Made by a program: the position numbers and the translations under genes
The notes under the pieces: generated by a model
Databases searched by the model: none
The model's input: only the letters and a program-made list of their open reading frames with translations
What the model was told of the DNA's origin: nothing
Assembly (NCBI GenBank): GCA_024277485.1
Contig: JAJRVA010000200.1
Span: 1 to 7,113, forward strand
Reading direction: 5' to 3'
DNA length: 7,113 nt
Origin: Deltaproteobacteria bacterium
GTDB lineage: Bacteria; Desulfobacterota; Desulfobulbia; Desulfobulbales; Desulfobulbaceae
Shown here: positions 1-5,654 of the stretch, one piece after another
How the letters are laid out: every line of letters begins with the position of its first letter
Numbering within the stretch: the first letter of the stretch is position 1

Positions 1-26
1 CACCCACCGGACCCGGGATCGACTCC

Positions 27-1805
27 CTACTTCCGGCAATACACAACCACCTGGTTCCGTCCCTTCCGTTTGGCCTCGTACAGAGCGGCATCGGCGGCAG
101 CAATGAGTTCCCCGGACCCGGTAAAATGATGGGGAAAACATGCTATCCCGATGCTGAGTGTTTTTGCAACAGGTACACTACCGACGATTTCCACCCCGGT
201 TTCTTTTGCAGCCAGCCTCACCCTTTCCGCAATCCGCACCGCCTCTTCAATACTGTCACCCTTGAGGAGAACGGCAAACTCTTCTCCTCCATACCTGAAC
301 GGCAGGTCACCATGCCTGATATTTGACCTGATCAGGCCGGCTGTATGCATGAGCACCTGGTCCCCCGCGGGATGCCCGTATGCATCGTTCACCTGCTTGA
401 AATGGTCGATATCCATCATAAGCAGGCAGAATCCGCGCCGGGTGGTATGAAAATTTTCTATATAATCATCTATCTTTTTCTGGAAATGCCGTTTTGTGTA
501 CAGGGTCGTCAGGCCATCGGTAATGGCCAGGTCATACAGATGGGCATTGGCAAGTGAAATGGAGATATGATGCATCAGTACCGGGACTATTTTCTTCTCA
601 GATGATGTAAAGGCTCTGCCTGCAGGCTTGACAACACTTATCAGGCCGATTGACATGTTTTTGTGTTCCAGGGGCAGCAGCAGTTTGGTTTCATCCGGAG
701 AAAAAAAAGCCTCGGTGTAGTCTCCCTGGCTCCACTTCAGGATGTCATCCCGGGTCAGAGCGCACAAGCCGGGTTCTCCGGACTCCGTGTTGTAATACCC
801 ATGGTAGTACCGCTTGTCTCCTCTCTGGATCTTCACCATTTCGAAAATGTGCGTATGCTGTTCAACACCAAGCGCCATGGAAACACATTCCGCTTCAAGC
901 AGGCTGCGGAGAAGATCAACAACCACCTCCTTGAGCTTTTTCTTTTCAATGGTCTCGCTCAGACTGCCGACAATGGTATAATGGGCCGAGACCTCCTGGG
1001 TTTTCTCTTTGATCTCGTTGACAAACCGCCCGATTGCCTGGCTCATGACGTTAAAGGAATCCACCATATAGCCGATCTCGCCGCCGCCTTTCACCTCTAC
1101 CCAGTGAAAAAAATCACCTCTTCCGACCTTCTCAAAGCCCCGCAGCAGGGCGTTCAGCGGCCGGGTAAAAAACCGGGTGACAATGGAATGCAGGAGAAGG
1201 GCACCGGCTAAAAACGCAAAAACTCCGGTCAGCACAATGCGCCTGGCCAGTTCATCAAGCATGGCGGCTGTCGCGCTGAAAGAAGATTCAATCAGGAGAA
1301 CGCCGATAACCGTCTGCCCCTGATCATGGCATCCGTAACAGGCCGGCTCATTTTTGATGGCAGTAACGGTGGCAATGTATCGTTCTCCATCTTCAGCAAT
1401 AAATGCCGAAGTCCGGCCAGGATCCTCGCCCGAGGCGTGGCAACTCCTGCAGGACGGATGGGTCATTTTATCCAGCACCCTGCCCTCCAGGTCAGCATCA
1501 CTGGTCATGACAACTCTGCCATTCCCGTTCAGAACGCTTATCGTCGACGTGCCAGCCACCTGCAGGATACTCCTGATGCTTCTCATGCTTTCAGCCCTGT
1601 CGTTCTGCAGCATGGATGAACGAAGCACGGCAACAATAACGTCGGACATCTGCATGGCCTGGCGGCCGGTCATCTCCATAAGCTTGTCCCGCTGGAAGGA
1701 CCAGACACCATACAGGACCATGCCCATGGCCAGGAAAAAAATAAAAAAGACCCCCCCGAGAATGCGCACCCTGAGGGAGGACAGTGCATCAGATATCGGA
1801 ATCAC
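27..1805 (-). CDS. Membrane diguanylate cyclase with periplasmic di-heme (2x CXXCH) sensor, HAMP, GAF-like and GGDEF domains
   Basis: Predicted inner-membrane sensor that makes c-di-GMP from two GTP. Seen in the 592-residue product: a membrane segment at about 14-36, a periplasmic domain (37-188) with two c-type heme motifs, CRSCH (119-123) and CYGCH (156-160), a second membrane segment at about 189-210, a HAMP-like linker (about 211-263), a GAF-like region (about 275-420, the least certain call), and a C-terminal GGDEF domain (about 425-590). The catalytic motif is GGEEF (506-510). Metal and substrate positions D465, N473 and D482 are present. RHGD (497-500) sits five residues before GGEEF, the normal spacing of the RxxD inhibitory I-site, so product inhibition is expected. 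The start is GTG, overlapping the upstream gene's stop by 4 bp (GTGA), which suggests translational coupling; no strong Shine-Dalgarno is visible. Heme attachment, and hence redox or gas (NO/CO/O2) sensing, is inferred from the motifs. Confidence 0.93.
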   Translation of the reverse strand: MIPISDALSSLRVRILGGVFFIFFLAMGMVLYGVWSFQRDKLMEMTGRQAMQMSDVIVAVLRSSMLQNDRAESMRSIRSILQVAGTSTISVLNGNGRVVMTSDADLEGRVLDKMTHPSCRSCHASGEDPGRTSAFIAEDGERYIATVTAIKNEPACYGCHDQGQTVIGVLLIESSFSATAAMLDELARRIVLTGVFAFLAGALLLHSIVTRFFTRPLNALLRGFEKVGRGDFFHWVEVKGGGEIGYMVDSFNVMSQAIGRFVNEIKEKTQEVSAHYTIVGSLSETIEKKKLKEVVVDLLRSLLEAECVSMALGVEQHTHIFEMVKIQRGDKRYYHGYYNTESGEPGLCALTRDDILKWSQGDYTEAFFSPDETKLLLPLEHKNMSIGLISVVKPAGRAFTSSEKKIVPVLMHHISISLANAHLYDLAITDGLTTLYTKRHFQKKIDDYIENFHTTRRGFCLLMMDIDHFKQVNDAYGHPAGDQVLMHTAGLIRSNIRHGDLPFRYGGEEFAVLLKGDSIEEAVRIAERVRLAAKETGVEIVGSVPVAKTLSIGIACFPHHFTGSGELIAAADAALYEAKRKGRNQVVVYCRK

Positions 1806-2848
1806 ATCATCCAGCCCTGGAACAGTGTATCCTCAAGTGGCCTCCCCATGACTGTCCGCACCTCGTCCCCCGTGTCGACACTCACCTCTCCCGGCATACT
1901 CCTGCCGTTCATTTTCTTTGCGTACCGGGCGATCAGGCCGGCGGCAAGCCTGACAATCTCGGGCTCCTCCGGCCTGCCGGAAACATTTTCGGCAGCACGT
2001 CGCAACAGACCGGTCGGCCCGGGACGTTCAGTCATTTTCAGCAGCCAGTCCCCCTCTCCGGCAAGCTGCTCGACCCGGTTGTTTTCCTCCTCATTCCTGC
2101 CAAGCACAAACCAGGCCCCGTGCGGCAGGCTGAACTGACGCCCCACCAGCAGCAGACGGATATCATTGATCCGCAACGCACTCCTGCTGAAGGAAAATTC
2201 GTCCTTGTAGAATTTTTCGATCCTGGCGCCCAGGTTGGGATCAGTCAGGGTGCACCCCCCGGCAGGATTGGGATACTCTGTAATACCGAAAGAGGCGGCC
2301 AGGTCAATCTGCGGCCTGCGGCCCCGGCCGGTGAAGCCGTACAGCCCTTGCCGGTCAACCAGCCCTTGCCGCTCCGGCAATGTTTCCGGCAGACGCCGTG
2401 CGCAAAGGGGACGCAGCAGGATATCCTCGCAGCCACTGTCCCGCTCGATCACCCTCAGGGTGTCCCGCCGCTGGGACATGGGCCTCTGGCCAAGCACCTC
2501 CCCGGTAAACAGAAATGATGCGCCATATTCATCCATCAGTTCCCGGGCCCTGGTCAGCATGAAAATCTTGCAGTCAATACAGGGATTGAAATTCTTGCCG
2601 TATCCGTGCTTCGGACTCCTGAGCAGTTCTATATAGCCTGCACCAAGGTCCACGACCCTGACATCTATGCCATATTTTTCCCGCACATCCGCCCTGAACT
2701 GTTCCGCGTTCTTCCTGAGATGATCATCAAAAAAAGGGGTGATGAACTTCAGGGCGACAACATTGATGGACTGCGCGGCAATGACCCGGCAGGCAAGCAT
2801 GGAATCCAGGCCTCCGGAAAAAAGACCGATGGCAGTGACCTTCTTCAT
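1802..2848 (-). CDS. PP-loop ATP pyrophosphatase, MnmA/ThiI-like tRNA thiolation protein with NFACT-R-like C-terminus
   Basis: Likely adenylates a tRNA uridine for sulfur insertion; the exact modified position is not determined by the sequence. Seen in 348 residues: the PP-loop SGGLDS (11-16) right at the N-terminus, the cysteine pair NPCIDC (C90, C93), the GEVLGQRPMSQ segment (116-125), and a third conserved-looking cysteine in AGGCTL (C199). A CXXC plus a distant third Cys is the arrangement known from [4Fe-4S]-dependent and persulfide-type tRNA thiouridylases, so an Fe-S cluster or catalytic disulfide is plausible. The C-terminal part (about 222-275, with LGRNEEEN at 249-256) resembles an NFACT-R-type RNA-associated domain, and I infer a role in tRNA binding. 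It lacks the THUMP and rhodanese domains of E. coli ThiI. ATG start with GGAG about 5 nt upstream; its ATGA overlaps the recN stop by 4 bp, and it in turn overlaps the cyclase start. Related proteins are often annotated as a thiamine biosynthesis or tRNA methyltransferase subunit, labels I would not adopt. Confidence 0.85.
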   Translation of the reverse strand: MKKVTAIGLFSGGLDSMLACRVIAAQSINVVALKFITPFFDDHLRKNAEQFRADVREKYGIDVRVVDLGAGYIELLRSPKHGYGKNFNPCIDCKIFMLTRARELMDEYGASFLFTGEVLGQRPMSQRRDTLRVIERDSGCEDILLRPLCARRLPETLPERQGLVDRQGLYGFTGRGRRPQIDLAASFGITEYPNPAGGCTLTDPNLGARIEKFYKDEFSFSRSALRINDIRLLLVGRQFSLPHGAWFVLGRNEEENNRVEQLAGEGDWLLKMTERPGPTGLLRRAAENVSGRPEEPEIVRLAAGLIARYAKKMNGRSMPGEVSVDTGDEVRTVMGRPLEDTLFQGWMM

Positions 2849-4539
2849 GGTTCTCCGTGTATGGGGTTGGACTCGACCAGTTCCCTGGCATAGGCCACAG
2901 TCTGCTCAGTCAGGGTATCTCCGCCCAGCATGCGGGCAAGCTCCATGACTCTCTCCTCTTTGTCAAGCACGGTTATGGTTGTTATTGTCCTGCCCCGGGC
3001 AACAGATTTTTCCACCCTGAAGTGCTCCTTCGCGGCAGCGGCAATCTGGGGCAGGTGAGTTATGCATAAAACCTGGTGATGCCCGGACAACTCATCTATC
3101 TTCTTCGCGACCGCCTCGGCCGCCTTGCCGCCGATGCCGGCGTCCACCTCGTCAAAGATGACCGTGTTGACCTGGTCCCGCCTGGCCAGAAGGCATTTCA
3201 TGGCCAGCATCAAACGGGACAGTTCTCCCCCTGAGGCAACCCTGGCCAGGGGCATGGCAGGTTCGCCGGGGTTTGCTGAAAACAGGAATTCCACCTGGTC
3301 AATGCCTGTCGACTGGATGGTCTCCCGGCCCTGTTCCAGTGAACCGGCCAGGTCAACCTCAAAAACCGCCTGCGAAAAACCGAGAGAAGACAGCTCTTTC
3401 CGCATGGCATCGCACAGCCTTGCCGCCGCCTCCCCGCGGGCGGCAGACAGATCTTTTGCCAGTTCCCATACCGATGCTTTCAGCTCTTCCTGTTCCTGTT
3501 CCAGGAGAACAAGCTGTTGTTCCATACTGTCCAGGGATGCCAGTTCCTTCTCGGCATTCCCGGCGTACGCAAGCACATCATCCAGCGTGGGGCCGTACTT
3601 TCGCTGCAGCTGCTTGAGCAGGGCCAGCCTTTCATTGATCTGCTCCAGGCGGCCGGGATCAGTCGGGATGGAACCCAGGTAGTCCTGCAGTGCGGACTTG
3701 AGGTCCTCAACCTCATAACAGGCCGAGACAATGCGCTCAGACAGGCGGCGGGCGCTATCGTCAAGAGATGCGACCTGCTCCATGTTTCTACGGACAAGGG
3801 CAAGGTGCTCAAGCATTCTTCCCCGCATCAGTTCATAGCTGCTGCCGGCAAGCTCTCCAAGGGTGGTGGACGATTTCAGGCGGACGCGCTCCTGTTCCAG
3901 GTCCATATCTTCTCCGGGCGTAACAGACGCATCATGAATCTCCCTCAGGTGGTACGTGAGGAAATCCCTTCGCTGTTCCTTGTCCTGTTCTTTTTCCCGC
4001 AGTTCATCCAGGCGCGCCTGAAGCCGCCGCCACCGGCCGTACACCTGCTCGACTTCCCGGCGCTGATCCCACAGATCGCCGAAAGTGTCCAGGAAGTCGA
4101 CATGACGCCGCGGCACAAGAAGCTGTTGATGGTCATGCTGCGAGGCGATATTGACCAGGTTCTCCGTCAGCATGCCGGCAAGGCGGGCCGTTACCAGCCT
4201 GTCGTTTACATAAAAACGACTCCGGCCATCCCTTGACACGATCCGACGGATAATGCACCCGTCATCCAGATCGATGTCGCTGTCGGCAGCCAGCCTGGAG
4301 ATCTCGTCCTGATCGCCGTTCACGGTAAAAAAAGCCTCCACGACCACCCGGTCACAGTCGCTGCGAATCCAGTTTGATGCTCCCCTGCTGCCGGCAAGCA
4401 GGTTGATCGCCTGCAGAATTATGGACTTGCCGGCCCCTGTTTCACCGGTAAAAACAATGAGCCCGTTCCTGCCGCCGCTGAAATCAAGGCGTAATGAATC
4501 AATCAGGGCCATGTTCTCGATGCGCAGTTCCTGCAGCAT
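2845..4539 (-). CDS. recN: DNA repair protein RecN (SMC-like ATPase)
   Basis: Cytoplasmic SMC-family ATPase that acts in recombinational repair of double-strand breaks. Seen in 564 residues (E. coli RecN is 553): the family N-terminus MLQELRIENMALIDSL, Walker A GETGAGKS (32-39), a central charged region rich in Leu/Glu/Arg with coiled-coil character (about 155-390), the ABC signature ASGGELSR (435-442), Walker B VIFDEVDAGIGG (460-471) and the H-loop ITHLPQIAA (493-501). All ATPase elements are intact. The start ATG is supported by the family N-terminus and by an AGAAGGA Shine-Dalgarno-like sequence upstream, although its spacing (about 11 nt) is slightly long. First gene of a three-gene minus-strand operon: its stop overlaps the next ATG by 4 bp. 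No clear LexA box of the CTGT-N8-ACAG type is visible upstream, so SOS control is not shown here. Confidence 0.97.
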   Translation of the reverse strand: MLQELRIENMALIDSLRLDFSGGRNGLIVFTGETGAGKSIILQAINLLAGSRGASNWIRSDCDRVVVEAFFTVNGDQDEISRLAADSDIDLDDGCIIRRIVSRDGRSRFYVNDRLVTARLAGMLTENLVNIASQHDHQQLLVPRRHVDFLDTFGDLWDQRREVEQVYGRWRRLQARLDELREKEQDKEQRRDFLTYHLREIHDASVTPGEDMDLEQERVRLKSSTTLGELAGSSYELMRGRMLEHLALVRRNMEQVASLDDSARRLSERIVSACYEVEDLKSALQDYLGSIPTDPGRLEQINERLALLKQLQRKYGPTLDDVLAYAGNAEKELASLDSMEQQLVLLEQEQEELKASVWELAKDLSAARGEAAARLCDAMRKELSSLGFSQAVFEVDLAGSLEQGRETIQSTGIDQVEFLFSANPGEPAMPLARVASGGELSRLMLAMKCLLARRDQVNTVIFDEVDAGIGGKAAEAVAKKIDELSGHHQVLCITHLPQIAAAAKEHFRVEKSVARGRTITTITVLDKEERVMELARMLGGDTLTEQTVAYARELVESNPIHGEP

Positions 4540-4561
4540 AGATACGAAAGTCCTTCTTTAG

Positions 4562-4583
4562 TTGACAGTTATCAGTTGGCAGT
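4562..4583 (+). repeat. Heptanucleotide tandem repeat, copy 1
   Basis: Three consecutive 7-bp units of the form NNCAGTT (GACAGTT, ATCAGTT, GGCAGTC). The 13-bp core CAGTTATCAGTTG (4566-4578) recurs exactly 48 bp downstream. It lies just upstream of recN in the recN/dtxR-type intergenic gap. It resembles the short tandemly repeated heptamers found scattered in some bacterial intergenic regions; no function can be assigned from the sequence. Confidence 0.7.
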
Positions 4584-4610
4584 CGGAGTCTCCACTGCGC
4601 TCCAATTGTC

Positions 4611-4632
4611 TGGCAGTTATCAGTTGACAGCC
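4611..4632 (+). repeat. Heptanucleotide tandem repeat, copy 2
   Basis: Second cluster of NNCAGTT-type units (GGCAGTT, ATCAGTT, GACAGCC), sharing the core CAGTTATCAGTTG (4614-4626) with copy 1. The order of the variable dinucleotides (GG, AT, GA) is the reverse of copy 1 (GA, AT, GG). The candidate -10 box for recN falls inside this copy. Confidence 0.7.
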
Positions 4633-4644
4633 TTCGGTCTTCAA
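4616..4644 (-). promoter_or_regulatory. Candidate sigma70-type promoter for the recN operon
   Basis: On the minus strand TTGAAG (4644-4639) and GATAAC (4621-4616) are separated by exactly 17 nt, each matching the consensus at 4 of 6 positions. Transcription would begin about 70 nt upstream of the recN ATG. The -10 lies within heptamer repeat copy 2. The match is weak and rests on spacing plus position only. Confidence 0.2.
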
Positions 4645-4667
4645 CCAACAACCTTCCTCAATAATCC

Positions 4668-4696
4668 TTGACGGCAATGCAGGCGCCATGTAATTT
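4668..4696 (+). promoter_or_regulatory. Candidate promoter for the DtxR-family regulator
   Basis: TTGACG (4668-4673, 5 of 6 to the -35 consensus) and TAATTT (4691-4696, 3 of 6) are separated by 17 nt and lie about 52 nt upstream of the preferred ATG at 4749. The TTG of this -35 box is also the only way to extend the reading frame further upstream, which is one reason to prefer the ATG start. No clear DtxR/MntR-type inverted-repeat operator is visible beside it. Confidence 0.3.
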
Positions 4697-4748
4697 CAGT
4701 TTACCAGGAACCCCGATCATTCCCCGAAGCAGAGAAGAACAGAACAGC

Positions 4749-5201
4749 ATGACACCCGAACCCATACAGCTCAGTGCAAGCCTGGAAGACTATATCGAGG
4801 CAATTTACAATATAATCAGCGAAAAACAAGTCGCCCGGGGAAAAGATATTGCCGCGCTTCTGGATGTCAGCGGTGCTTCGGTGACCGAGGCCCTGCGCTC
4901 CCTCGCAAAAAAGGGGCTCATACACTATGCGCCCTACGAGGCAATTACCCTGACGGATGCCGGCCGCGTGGCTGCCCGGGACGTTGTCCACCGGCACAAT
5001 GCCCTCAAACAGTTTTTTATCAAGGTTCTGAACATACCTGAAGAAATTGCTGAAATCGGTGCCTGCCGGGTGGAACATGCCGCTCCCCGGATGATCATTG
5101 AACAGATGGTCAACTTTACCGCCTTTATAGAATCACACCCCATGAACAGCAGCAGGCTGGCCCAGGACTTCAACTCATTCTGCAGGAACAGGATGGACTG
5201 A
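4749..5201 (+). CDS. DtxR/MntR-family metal-dependent transcriptional regulator
   Basis: Cytoplasmic repressor expected to bind DNA as a dimer when loaded with Mn(II) or Fe(II), typically controlling metal uptake. From the ATG at 4749 the product is 150 residues, the short MntR-like class without the C-terminal SH3-like domain. Seen: SASLEDYIEAIY (9-20), matching the MntR N-terminus, a winged helix-turn-helix (about 25-75, with VSGASVTEALRSLAKKGLI), and a dimerisation/metal domain containing HRH (81-83) and ACRVEH (105-110). By alignment to MntR the ligand positions are D14, E17, H83, C106, E109 and H110. Asp at the first position is MntR-like while Cys at 106 is DtxR-like, so metal preference is not predictable. 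The frame is open back to a TTG at 4668, but those 27 extra residues look unlike the family and overlap a promoter-like sequence. No strong Shine-Dalgarno precedes the ATG. It converges on the SelW-like gene, 27 bp away; its target genes are not in the window. Confidence 0.88.
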   Translation: MTPEPIQLSASLEDYIEAIYNIISEKQVARGKDIAALLDVSGASVTEALRSLAKKGLIHYAPYEAITLTDAGRVAARDVVHRHNALKQFFIKVLNIPEEIAEIGACRVEHAAPRMIIEQMVNFTAFIESHPMNSSRLAQDFNSFCRNRMD

Positions 5202-5207
5202 CATTAT

Positions 5208-5219
5208 CCCGGATCCGGG
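5208..5219. repeat. Perfect 12-bp palindrome between convergent genes
   Basis: CCCGGATCCGGG lies in the 27 bp between the stop of the DtxR-family gene and the stop of the SelW-like gene. It could form a short GC-rich hairpin in either transcript and so act as a weak bidirectional terminator, but no T-run follows on either strand. Function is uncertain. Confidence 0.35.
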
Positions 5220-5228
5220 CACCGCCCC

Positions 5229-5465
5229 TCACCTGCCCAGCCGCTGCCTGATCAGCCCGAGAATTTCTCCCTGCTCCGGAAAACGGCCCTGCTGTTTCCT
5301 GGAAAAAACAAGATCACCATCGACTGTTACCTCAAACACCCCTCCTGAGCCGGCAATGAGTGCGGTGTTGATTTCAGGGCCAAGCTGTTGTTTGAGTTCA
5401 TCCTCCAGACTGGAGGCTCGTGGCTTGTAATTTCATGCCTGACAGTATGTTATCGCTATTTTCAT
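5229..5465 (-). CDS. selW: SelW/Rdx-family selenoprotein, in-frame TGA read as selenocysteine (CXXU)
   Basis: Small thioredoxin-fold redox protein of the SelT/SelW/SelH (Rdx) family, probably cytosolic; its substrate is unknown. It is missed by normal ORF calling because codon 11 is TGA (5433-5435). Reading TGA as Sec gives 78 residues beginning MKIAITYCQAU, that is a CXXU motif (C8, U11) directly after the first beta strand, where Cys homologues have CXXC. The rest is intact and family-like: ASSLEDELKQQLG (17-29), GSGGVFEVTVDGDLVFSRK (39-57), and FPEQGEI (62-68) before a final helix. The ATG at 5465 has a good Shine-Dalgarno (AGGGAG, 6 nt away). A hairpin 16 nt after the UGA fits a bacterial SECIS element. 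The gene converges on the dtxR-type gene and diverges from gspF. Decoding needs SelA/B/C/D, which must be encoded elsewhere. The alternative, a nonsense-mutated pseudogene, is less likely given the intact downstream frame and the hairpin. Confidence 0.88.
5398..5435 (-). promoter_or_regulatory. Putative bacterial SECIS element within the SelW-like gene
   Basis: Starting from the UGA Sec codon (5435-5433), the mRNA forms a hairpin at 5416-5402: CCTCC pairs with GGAGG, closing a 5-nt loop AGTCT (the stem can extend by one A-T pair to leave loop GTC). The apical G lies 23 nt after the UGA. In E. coli fdhF the equivalent GGTCT loop lies about 19-23 nt after its UGA, and bacterial SECIS loops generally fall about 16-37 nt downstream, so both position and loop sequence (G-U-C-U) fit a SelB-binding element. 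The hairpin is also coding (A-S-S-L-E-D), as bacterial SECIS elements are. Confidence 0.75.
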
Positions 5466-5471
5466 TGGTCT

Positions 5472-5477
5472 CTCCCT
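5472..5477 (-). promoter_or_regulatory. Shine-Dalgarno of the SelW-like gene
   Basis: AGGGAG on the minus strand, 6 nt before the ATG at 5465. It fixes the start of a gene that lacks conventional ORF support, because the in-frame TGA would leave only ten codons before it. Confidence 0.7.
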
Positions 5478-5527
5478 GATGGCAGGAATGAATCATGTAT
5501 GTACTGAACGCTTTTTCCTGGTACTGT

Positions 5528-5536
5528 ATCATATCA
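5528..5536 (-). promoter_or_regulatory. Candidate extended -10 promoter for the SelW-like gene
   Basis: On the minus strand TGATATGAT provides an extended -10 (TGN followed by TATGAT, 5 of 6 to consensus), about 62 nt upstream of the SelW-like ATG. No convincing -35 box lies at the right distance, which is tolerated for extended -10 promoters. The call rests on sequence match and position only. Confidence 0.3.
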
Positions 5537-5583
5537 TGCCCAGTCTGCAAATATGCCTGCCCCGTCATACAGTGTATTTTTTA

Positions 5584-5612
5584 TTTTCAAGCTCCGTGAC
5601 AACCTGTATAGT
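5584..5612 (+). promoter_or_regulatory. Candidate sigma70-type promoter for gspF
   Basis: TTTTCA (5584-5589, 4 of 6) and TATAGT (5607-5612, 5 of 6) are separated by 17 nt, with a T/A-rich stretch (5575-5587) just upstream. The -10 ends 42 nt before the gspF ATG. The 189-bp region 5466-5654 contains no further gene that I can see; it serves as a divergent control region for the SelW-like gene and gspF. Confidence 0.4.
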
Positions 5613-5654
5613 GAACAGAATATACCGTTCCACCAACCCTAACATACGTTAACC

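Noticed and set aside
663..1211. 182-codon plus-strand open frame opposite the diguanylate cyclase
   Set aside because: Antisense shadow of a clearly coding minus-strand gene; the translation has no recognisable domain and no ribosome-binding site.
1784..2518. 244-codon plus-strand open frame opposite the PP-loop gene
   Set aside because: Pro/Gln-rich translation typical of an antisense reading of GC-rich coding DNA; the opposite strand has full family motifs.
3517..4236. 239-codon plus-strand open frame opposite recN
   Set aside because: Lies wholly within recN, whose motifs are intact on the other strand; no domain similarity is visible.
4561..4632. LexA/SOS box upstream of recN
   Set aside because: No CTGT-N8-ACAG match: the CTG and CAG elements in the heptamer repeats have the wrong spacing. 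A lineage-specific LexA site cannot be judged from the sequence alone.
4668..4748. N-terminal extension of the DtxR-family protein from a TTG start
   Set aside because: The extra 27 residues do not resemble the family N-terminus, there is no Shine-Dalgarno, and the TTG is part of a promoter-like TTGACG box.
5398..5436. Short minus-strand ORF starting at the ATG that overlaps the Sec TGA (ATGA), 12 codons long
   Set aside because: Too short, no Shine-Dalgarno, and the continuous SelW-like frame explains the sequence better. Translational restart cannot explain the CXXU placement.
5229..5465. SelW-like gene as a nonsense-mutated pseudogene
   Set aside because: The TGA sits precisely at the redox Cys/Sec position, no other disruption is present, and a SECIS-like hairpin follows at the expected distance.
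5536..5562. Possible sigma54 promoter (GG...GC pattern) upstream of the SelW-like gene
   Set aside because: The GG and GC elements are separated by 11 nt rather than the required 10, and the flanking consensus is weak.
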